A stretch of 14,275 bases of DNA from Cylindrodendrum hubeiense (lineage: Eukaryota > Ascomycota > Sordariomycetes > Hypocreales > Nectriaceae). The notes beneath the pieces were generated by a model. It made no database searches, had not been told where the DNA came from, and saw only the letters and a program-made list of their open reading frames with translations. Location: the NCBI GenBank assembly GCA_014621425.1, contig JAANBB010000701.1, positions 1 through 14,275 of the forward strand. Reading direction: 5' to 3'. The position numbers and the translations under genes are program-made. Shown piece by piece: positions 8,074 to 14,275 of this stretch; position 1 is the stretch's first letter, and the number at the start of each line of letters is the position of its first letter.

Positions 8074-10281
8074 CTACTGTGGGTAGTAGACCATGCCAGG
8101 CGCGTGTTGGGCATAGTAGAATCCATCTGGGCTCGGCGTTACCATACCACCCATGCCCATGACGTTGGGCTGGTAAGTCTGAGGAGCGGAGTAGGTCGGG
8201 TAGTTGTTAACCGGAGGAGGTAACTGAGAGGCATCGTAGTAATAGACCATGCCATTGACCTCTTGGGCCACGAGGTTCGAGTTCGATGCAGGGGGTTGGC
8301 CGTTGACTTGCACAGGTTGTTCGTGTTGAGTCTGAGGCGTGAAGCTACCAGGAGCACCTTGCTGTCCAACAAACGGAGGAGCTGCCACAGGCGGACCCAT
8401 GTTAGGGTTGTTGTAGTTGGGCGGATAGTAGTACCCTTGCTGCTGCTGCTGTTGCTGCACTTGGTAGGGCTGCTGCTGGTTGTAGAAAGGCTGCTGTTGC
8501 TGGCCAAAGGTGTTGGGCTGGAACGGCGCCGCATGAATCGCCCTTTCGGGGATCTGAGACAATGGGGTGCCAGTGGAGTGCTGTGAAGGGTAGGAGGCCT
8601 GGCGAGTGTGGGACTCGTGGGAGAGGCCGTTGGACATTTGGACAGGGACTTGCTGGTGGAAGGCCTGCTGAAAAGCTTGAGGTCCCTGAGAGAGCGTCGG
8701 AGACTCAATGTCGGCAACCGAGATGTTCTTCTGGGGACGCGGCTGGTGCATAGGGAGTGCCGATGTGGGTCGAGTCTCCTGGAAAGCCGGCTTCTGAGGC
8801 AGAGGATACGTCTGCGGCTGGGGAAGATCGTTAATAGAGGTCTCCGACACCGCTGGCCTCTCGAAATGGCCGGTCAGGTCCATAGGGGCCGGGCCCATGG
8901 CCATGTCGGGTCGAGGGGCAGGAGGCAGTCGGACGATAGGTCGGGCGTTTTCGACCGGGATTGGCGGCCGCGAGATGACGGAACCCGTCGGGGAGAACAT
9001 GTAGTCTCTTTCAACAATGGAAGACCGCCGACTGAGTCCACCAATGCTGGGCGAGTACACACTGCCGTAGAAGCTGCCCCCGTAGGCGCTGGTTCTCCTC
9101 GAGAAGCCGCCAACCGAGCCAAAGGCGGACCGAGGCTTACCACGCATCCTTTGCTGATTAGGTCGCATCGCACGGGGGATAAAGATGAAAGATCTGTCGG
9201 CGGCGGGGAAGATGTAGCGAGGAGGATTGTCAGGTAGAGAGATCCGGACCGGTTTGTCTCGTCGAAGAGGTGGGCGGTGGTCAGGTAGCTTCGTATACTG
9301 CTTAACCGGAACGCCCGAGAAGACTGCGGGGGCCTTCATGTTCGGAAGAAAGACCCGAACCTGAGCGTTGCCGATGTGCTTCTCCGTGGAGAGGGTGCGG
9401 TTGATCGGGCTCGGGTGGGGATCACATGTCGGGATGAAACCGTTGCCATTTGCTGGTCCCTCCTCCTCCATCATCTGTCGAGGCCGTACCGGGGGATGAT
9501 GCGGCTCTGTAACAGCTTCGTGCATGTCGTGGGTCCACGGGGAATTGGTTGTTGGGTCAGCCGGGTGGTGCAATTGGCTGTCTTGGTCAGTAACAGGGAG
9601 AAAACGCGACAGGAGGCTTGATACATACTGGACAGGAGCGAAAGGCCCTCCGATGCCACCACGGCCGCCTCTACCACCACGACCTCGTCCGAAAGGCCGA
9701 AAGCCGTTTGCCGCGGGTCCGGCATGACGATGATCGTGCATGAAGAAGGCACCTCGGTTAGGCACAAAGGCCGGGTCCTCGTCCCTCCGTTTCTTGTAAT
9801 CCTCATGTTCCTGACGTCGCCGGTTTGCAGCGGCGGCCTGGGGTTGTCTGATGGCAGAGGCGGAGCTGACCACAATGGGGGCGTCAGAGGACTTGGCCGG
9901 AGAAGGGGCGGTAACTTCATCGAAGTGCATCTCTTGAACGGGAGGCGACGGGTCGGTGATGGATAGGCCGTGGAGCATCATTTCGGTATCCGTGACAGGC
10001 TTGCTCTCGGCCACAGCATCGGTGCCCAACCTGGCGGCATGGCCGGGGTTCTTGGGTGCGCCATTGGGTGTCTTCCGGGCATTCGGGGCTGTCGGGGAGG
10101 TCTCATCGATGTTGCTAGTATCACTGTCGTTGGCCAAGTCGTTGTCGTCGGTGGCAAGGGAGCCATCGGTGATGGAATCGTCATCGAGGTCGAGGGCCTC
10201 CGGGCCGCCCTCGTCGTCGCCCTCGTCTTCAACGCGGCGGCGATGGCCGATGAGCTTTCTGCGGCGGGGAGCGGCAGCCAT
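8074..10281 (-). CDS. Btz-domain protein, fungal CASC3/MLN51/Barentsz-like exon junction complex factor
   Basis: Exons 10281-9629 and 9577-8074 give 718 residues. The intron at 9628-9578 is 51 nt with a GTATGT donor, CTGAC branch site and GACAG acceptor. Family members clamp RNA onto eIF4A3 in the exon junction complex and act in mRNA quality control, transport and translation. The Btz domain spans about residues 155-245: DEDPAFVPNRGAFFMHD (168-183) and WTHDMHE (232-238), separated by an RGG-rich linker (199-209). A basic RRRK start and an acidic Asp/Glu-rich stretch (18-60) precede it. A conserved-looking middle block contains PPRYIFPAADRSFIFIPRAMR and SRRTSAYGG. The C-terminal third is low-complexity, rich in Gln, Pro and Tyr, with a seven-Gln run (592-598). 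It ends in two GMVYY copies (about 660-664 and 708-712). The start has A at -3 and G at +4. The family call rests on the split Btz signature and is strong; the cellular role is inferred from the family. Confidence 0.9.
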   Translation of the reverse strand: MAAAPRRRKLIGHRRRVEDEGDDEGGPEALDLDDDSITDGSLATDDNDLANDSDTSNIDETSPTAPNARKTPNGAPKNPGHAARLGTDAVAESKPVTDTEMMLHGLSITDPSPPVQEMHFDEVTAPSPAKSSDAPIVVSSASAIRQPQAAAANRRRQEHEDYKKRRDEDPAFVPNRGAFFMHDHRHAGPAANGFRPFGRGRGGRGGRGGIGGPFAPVQYVSSLLSRFLPVTDQDSQLHHPADPTTNSPWTHDMHEAVTEPHHPPVRPRQMMEEEGPANGNGFIPTCDPHPSPINRTLSTEKHIGNAQVRVFLPNMKAPAVFSGVPVKQYTKLPDHRPPLRRDKPVRISLPDNPPRYIFPAADRSFIFIPRAMRPNQQRMRGKPRSAFGSVGGFSRRTSAYGGSFYGSVYSPSIGGLSRRSSIVERDYMFSPTGSVISRPPIPVENARPIVRLPPAPRPDMAMGPAPMDLTGHFERPAVSETSINDLPQPQTYPLPQKPAFQETRPTSALPMHQPRPQKNISVADIESPTLSQGPQAFQQAFHQQVPVQMSNGLSHESHTRQASYPSQHSTGTPLSQIPERAIHAAPFQPNTFGQQQQPFYNQQQPYQVQQQQQQQGYYYPPNYNNPNMGPPVAAPPFVGQQGAPGSFTPQTQHEQPVQVNGQPPASNSNLVAQEVNGMVYYYDASQLPPPVNNYPTYSAPQTYQPNVMGMGGMVTPSPDGFYYAQHAPGMVYYPQ

Positions 10282-10800
10282 GATTGCGCGGCGATGGAGG
10301 CGATGGAAGAGTCGACGGAGGGGGCTTCGGGGACGACGGGAGGGTGAGGATGCGACGGGCCTGGCGGGTCATGCGGCGACGGCCGGGGACGAGAGGCGAG
10401 ACGGAGAGGAGGCGAGGGCGAGAGGCGTAACGGCGAGATGGAGAGAGGCCCAGGAACCGCCCGGCGGTGGTGGCGCAAAAGCAAGAAAGAAGAAAAACCC
10501 CCAACAACAACCCGATGCCTGATATAGATTCCAAGAAGCAAGAGCAACCGCTTGACAACCAACCCAAGAGAGAAAACAAGCCGAGACAAGAAGGGGGGAA
10601 GGGGGGGGAAGGGAGACTCGAAGATGCTCTCTTGCCTGGATTCACGGGCAGTGCGTTGCAGAGCAGGCGGTGGTGGAGAGCGAGAGACGTGGGGAGAGGC
10701 GACGAAGCGGAGGGAGGGAGACGAGAGAGTGGGAGAGAGAGATGTGGTGATGGTGGTTCGGAGAGAAGATTTGGCAAGGTCAATCGGATCGCCAAAAAGT
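10282..10800 (-). promoter_or_regulatory. Pyrimidine-rich leader and proximal promoter of the Btz gene
   Basis: Read on the minus strand, this stretch is strongly C/T-rich (purine-rich on +), typical of fungal promoters and 5' UTRs. It includes G-runs on the + strand at 10593-10598, 10601-10608 and 10611-10613, and a near-continuous GA tract at about 10670-10745. Open frames through it have extreme Ser/Pro/Arg bias and are not believed to be coding. No TATA box was recognised. Confidence 0.5.
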
Positions 10801-11094
10801 GTCTGGCCCCCCCGGCCCTTGGGCTTTAGGTGGTCCGCTAGCCCCATGTTACTGGAGGTGCCCGGCCGCCAGGAGCGCAGGTACCCCGCCCGCGACGACG
10901 GGTGCAGAGTGACAAGTCTGGGTGGTGTCTCACCCGCGGCCACGACCACCGGCTAGCAGGCGAAGGCGCCCCAAGACTGCTGGGCCGCCCGCCAACCCCA
11001 AGGAACAAAGCACGCCGAAGCCGCTAAAGAAAGAGTGAGTGGCAGCCCACTGTCATCAAGATGTCCACCCGTTGATTGATTCATCATCATCACC

Positions 11095-11150
11095 CCAGCA
11101 CCCAGCACCCGGCATCCAGCATCCAGCAAGCACCAAGCACCAAGTGCCAA
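11095..11150. repeat. Degenerating 7-bp tandem ladder, eight units
   Basis: Consecutive 7-mers drift from one to the next: CCAGCAC, CCAGCAC, CCGGCAT, CCAGCAT, CCAGCAA, GCACCAA, GCACCAA, GTGCCAA. The phase is kept throughout, suggesting an old tandem expansion that accumulated substitutions. Confidence 0.8.
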
Positions 11151-11404
11151 GGATGGGGACATCTGCATCCACATCCTAACTCCACCACTCCAGGCTGCGT
11201 GCGAAGTTCCGAAGCCGAAGAGGAAGAAGAGAAAAAAACATTACTCACCTACCTCTTGCTGCGACAGCATCGCAGCCCTTCCACGCCCTTCCTTTGGGCT
11301 CCGTCGCCCGAACACTGCACGGAGACGGAAACACATCGCAATCACCACTAACACTGCAAAAGCACACAGCAGATGCGCACCCTTGGATGGCATCACATTG
11401 CTGC

Positions 11405-11424
11405 TGCACGGCACTGCACGGCAC
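11405..11424. repeat. Perfect 10-bp tandem duplication
   Basis: TGCACGGCAC occurs at 11405-11414 and again at 11415-11424 with no spacer. Confidence 0.9.
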
Positions 11425-12874
11425 ACCACACGGAGCTGCAGCGCCCGGCCTCGACTATACATAGCGCTGCTGCTTCGTCCGCGTCCGCGACGGTTGCGGT
11501 GGTTGTTATTGTTGTTTCTGCCACTGTTGCTGCCGCTGCTACTGTTTGATCCAATCTACGATGCAGGCCATCTCGCGTGAATGCTTGCGTGAGGGGCCAT
11601 CGCTCACACACTCACACATACGTCCACGCACATATACACCCTGCTTTGCCGGTTGACCACACTACCTATTTGCAGCAGCCTACCGAACTTTCCATGCCTG
11701 CCTTGCTACCTTAGCATCTGTCTGCCTTCCTGCAGCGATATCGCGACCCCATGGCGCTGGTTCCCTTTGGAGTCGCCAGGCCTCTCCAATGGCGACTTCG
11801 GCTCCCACATGTCAGGTCATGCCAGCACTGTGCCTCCCCTCTACCCATCTCGAGAATGCTGTGAATGACTCGGTCTATGGATCGAACCCCAACAAGTCGC
11901 AGGCCCGCGCCCACACTTGGGGTTGGGGGCAAGGTAAGCCAAGGTGGTGGTAGCTGACGAGCTCCACCTGCTCGTCCGTCCTTTCGTACTCGGCATCCCT
12001 CGATACGTCGTGAACCACCTCTTCTCCAGCATTCGCATCGATTCTTGAATCCAAGAACCGAATACTCTCGTAGATGGGGGAAGGGCCGACAGCTTGGGGC
12101 CACAGGCTCCCAAAGGCCACGTTTCGACCCAAGCCTGCATGCCTCGCAGGAAACGAGGTCAGCGCCCGCCTTGTTTACTGGGCGACGTGCATCGGGCAGT
12201 GGGCACCGTGGGCATATCTATCCGGATGTGCGAATGTACGAAGATGGTATGTACGAGGTATGTATCTCTGCGCTGGCTCGCCAGCAGATCCACGACAGCC
12301 GAGCCATCCCCCCCGCACCGTCTCTCTAAGACCAGCCCAGTGCGGTCCACAGAAACCATCCATCCAGGCGAGGAGCAGACAACAGAGGCGGAGGGAGGGT
12401 GTGTCTTGGTAGGACTAAGGCAAACACCAAGGTAAAACTAGCAGAGTCGCCATGCACAACATCAGCGAGAGCGAGCTCTATGGTAGCTAGCTCCAAACGG
12501 CCACTTCCGGGATACAGCAATGTTGCCCTTACCACTCTCGCCCCTCCGCATTCCTGGATCCAAGCAATGTGATGCCTCGAACCGCCCCCGGGTTGCGGGC
12601 GGAGTTTCTGCGAGTCCCTCATCCGTGACCAGAAATATTAATCGACAGCGGTTCCCTTCCGCTCCTCCACACCTGCTACCTCAGACATGATACATGACGG
12701 CCCCCGGAAGAACTAGCAGACCAAGAAAAGAGGCTCTGACGGGTGTGTCTCAAGCCTGGCAGGTCGACGCCCTCCGGTTGGAGGTCCGACGACGCGCACA
12801 TGTCAGGCTGCGCTGGGACTGTGTCTGATTCCGTAGCGCGTTGTCGCCAATCATGAGCTTGAATGCCGGGTCGA

Positions 12875-12914
12875 GTGTGTGTGTGCGCGTGTGTTTGTGT
12901 GTTGTGTGTTGTGT
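12875..12914. repeat. GT-rich microsatellite
   Basis: About 40 bp consist almost only of GT steps with an internal GCGC and a few TTG interruptions (GTGTGTT units near 12895-12910). It is alternating purine-pyrimidine for most of its length. Confidence 0.9.
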
Positions 12915-13760
12915 CAAGGGTGTGAGCATCGGTCGAAGCCGAATTACTACCACCTACCAAACCCAGCACCCTCTCTGTGACTTACCTTTCCATGCACAGT
13001 CAAGTGGGACGTAATTTTTTATAAACATGCAAATACGAAGAGGCCCCCGGATTTATCTCGATTCCCCCCCTCGCGGCTCCTCTTGTCCGACACCGGGGTA
13101 CGTGATGACCAGCTCTGCGGCATCGTCATGAGGGAACCTGCCACGACAGCTGGGCGAGACTTTTCACGCCCCACGACGAGCATTTTCTCGCACCAATCAC
13201 CGCAAGCCCTGCTGTACTCGCGTGCCTAGCATCGATCCGGGGTGCTTGGAGCTTGTTGGACTTTGCCTGCTTGCTTGATTTACTCGGGATATGACATGAC
13301 ATTTGCCCTCTGCTCTCCAGCACTGACGTAGTGCGGAGGCAGGAGGATTAGTGCATCCTTCGGTGTGCCCTTTCCCATGACTAACAAGCCAGGAATTCGG
13401 TGGTGGTGTATTAGTGGCTCTAGCTTGCCAACTAAGGTGCGTAGACGCATACTACGGCAGACAAACAGCTCTAGGATAGCTCCCCGGGATGCTCGTCCTT
13501 GAGGGGGCAGCATTGCCGGTAATAAGTAGACTGGCGCGGGCGGGGTTTCATCACTTGAGCTCTGCGGCGCTGGTGCGTCACTGATTCCGTCTACGCTCCC
13601 ACTTAACGCCCTCGCCCTGCTGTAAGCACTCTGCCCAACCCATTGTTTCGACAGACACGGCTCGATAGACACCTTTCGACAGCACCGTTCGATTGACGAA
13701 ACGCGTCCCTCTGCCTCGTACGTAACCATCAAACCACCTCGCCAATTGACCCCTACCCTA

Positions 13761-13812
13761 CCACAGTGCCACAGTGCCACAGTGTGTGCTTTGCATCGCT
13801 TGGCATCGCTTG
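13761..13812. repeat. Compound tandem repeat: 8 bp x3 and 10 bp x2
   Basis: CCACAGTG occurs three times without gaps (13761, 13769, 13777). Eight bases later GCATCGCTTG occurs twice without a gap (13793-13802 and 13803-13812). Two unrelated units expanded within 52 bp. Confidence 0.93.
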
Positions 13813-13950
13813 CACGTAGCGCAGTGGTATCAGCGGCGGTGGGGTTGCCAAAAAGGCGGCGGTTTTCAGCGGGGTTTGGGCAATGCACCAAAAAGCGCCA
13901 AAAGCACCCCAGGGCCAACCAAGTCTCGTCCGAATCCCAATCCATGTGAT

Positions 13951-14184
13951 CATTCAAGCTGCCTCTCACGTCAATCCCGCTTCTGGTCTACCATCCCACC
14001 ACACAGAACCCCTCTCCAATCCCTCCCTCTCTCTCTGCTGCCGTCTCGCCTGTCCCCGACAAAGAAATCTCTGCCGCCAATTCAACCTCGACGACCTGAA
14101 GCGCGCCAAAAGAGACGACTAGAACCGTCAGAGACGCACGACGCAAAGATACGAGGCTCCGCGCGCCGCGATACCGACATCATC
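13951..14184 (+). promoter_or_regulatory. Pyrimidine-rich leader and proximal promoter of the right-edge gene
   Basis: The stretch is C/T-rich on the + strand (for example CCTCCCTCTCTCTCTGCTG near 14020-14040) and leads into a start codon at 14185. CCAAT pentamers occur at about 14016 and 14075. This is the usual look of a fungal 5' UTR and core promoter. Confidence 0.5.
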
Positions 14185-14275
14185 ATGGCCAGCCTCCCCT
14201 CCCAACACCCTTCCCTCTCCCTCCACCTCTCCGACGTCACCCTCACGCCGCTCATCACCTCGGCCGCTTCCCAAT
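14185..14275 (+). CDS. N-terminal fragment of an unrecognised protein (3' part outside window)
   Basis: An ATG with A at -3 and G at +4 follows a pyrimidine-rich leader and opens a frame of 30 codons that runs off the window: MASLPSQHPSLSLHLSDV... then TLTPLITSAASQ. Codons have strongly C-biased third positions (CTC, TCC, ACC, GTC), typical of expressed fungal genes. I do not recognise the family from this much sequence. The first 20 residues look like an ordinary cytosolic start rather than a signal peptide. It is the next gene to the right of the Btz gene and divergent from it. Confidence 0.65.
   Translation, partial: MASLPSQHPSLSLHLSDVTLTPLITSAASQ

Larger units (their letters stand above)
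10801..13950. other. Gene-poor intergenic region; nothing recognised as a gene
   Basis: About 3.1 kb lies between two divergently placed starts. It contains a ladder of 7-bp units (11095-11150), a 10-bp duplication (11405-11424), a trinucleotide-biased GTT/GCT stretch (about 11465-11550), a GT tract (12875-12914) and a compound repeat (13761-13812). Several open frames exist; the most protein-like is on the minus strand at 12132-11875 (see findings), but none matches a family I know. No tRNA, rRNA or transposase was found. Confidence 0.55.

Noticed and set aside
8430..8510. CAG/CTG-rich stretch that could be called a microsatellite.
   Set aside because: It encodes the interrupted poly-Gln tail of the Btz protein with mixed Gln codons, so it is explained as coding.
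9978..10949. Minus-strand open frame of about 323 codons overlapping the Btz N-terminus in another frame.
   Set aside because: Its Ser/Pro/Arg/Leu composition comes from the pyrimidine-rich leader, and the Btz frame itself carries the conserved domain.
13814..13890. TAGCGCAGTGGT matches the tRNA A-box consensus, raising a tRNA possibility.
   Set aside because: I could not pair an acceptor stem, find an anticodon arm, or find a B-box (GGTTCGANTCC) at the right distance.
13280..13969. Minus-strand open frame of about 229 codons.
   Set aside because: It starts at GTG, reads straight through the 13761-13812 tandem repeats, and shows no family resemblance; likely a chance frame.
1..14275. Search by eye for transposon ends, LTRs, transposase or integrase frames and CRISPR-like arrays.
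   Set aside because: No matching termini, no catalytic motifs and no regularly spaced repeats with unique spacers were seen.

Overview
The window looks like nuclear DNA of a filamentous ascomycete (Pezizomycotina, probably Sordariomycetes). The genes have short GT-AG introns of 43-82 nt with CTAAC/CTGAC/CTAAG-type branch sites, third codon positions are GC-rich, and pyrimidine-rich leaders precede the start codons. Intergenic DNA is long and carries GGTACCT/CCTAGGTA-type palindromes. The proteins belong to fungal families: a zinc-cluster-free Fungal_trans_2-type regulator, a fungal short-chain dehydrogenase and a fungal Btz/MLN51 protein. No bacterial, viral, CRISPR or intact transposon feature was seen.

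Layout. Positions 1-235 probably hold the last exons of a + strand gene of unknown function. Positions 661-2313 (minus strand) hold a four-exon gene for a 489-residue fungal transcription factor-like protein. It diverges across a 609-bp intergenic region from a two-exon SDR oxidoreductase gene at 2923-4017 (+). Positions 4018-8073 are a 4-kb gene-poor stretch with many short tandem duplications and one leader-like segment ending in an ATG plus strong splice donor near 6799. Positions 8074-10281 (minus strand) hold a two-exon gene for a 718-residue Btz-domain protein, the fungal counterpart of CASC3/MLN51/Barentsz. Upstream of it lies a purine-rich (+ strand) leader and promoter, then another gene-poor stretch of about 3 kb. 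At 14185 a new + strand gene begins and runs off the window after 30 codons.

How the genes relate. The regulator and the SDR are divergent and could share a promoter region, as small fungal metabolic or secondary-metabolite gene pairs often do; this is inference. The Btz gene is a housekeeping RNA-processing gene (exon junction complex) with no visible link to that pair. Its only intron is 51 nt, a multiple of three, free of in-frame stops, and sits inside the Btz domain, so retention would give a longer in-frame protein. I did not find a convincing previously undescribed multi-gene system; the findings below are individual oddities.
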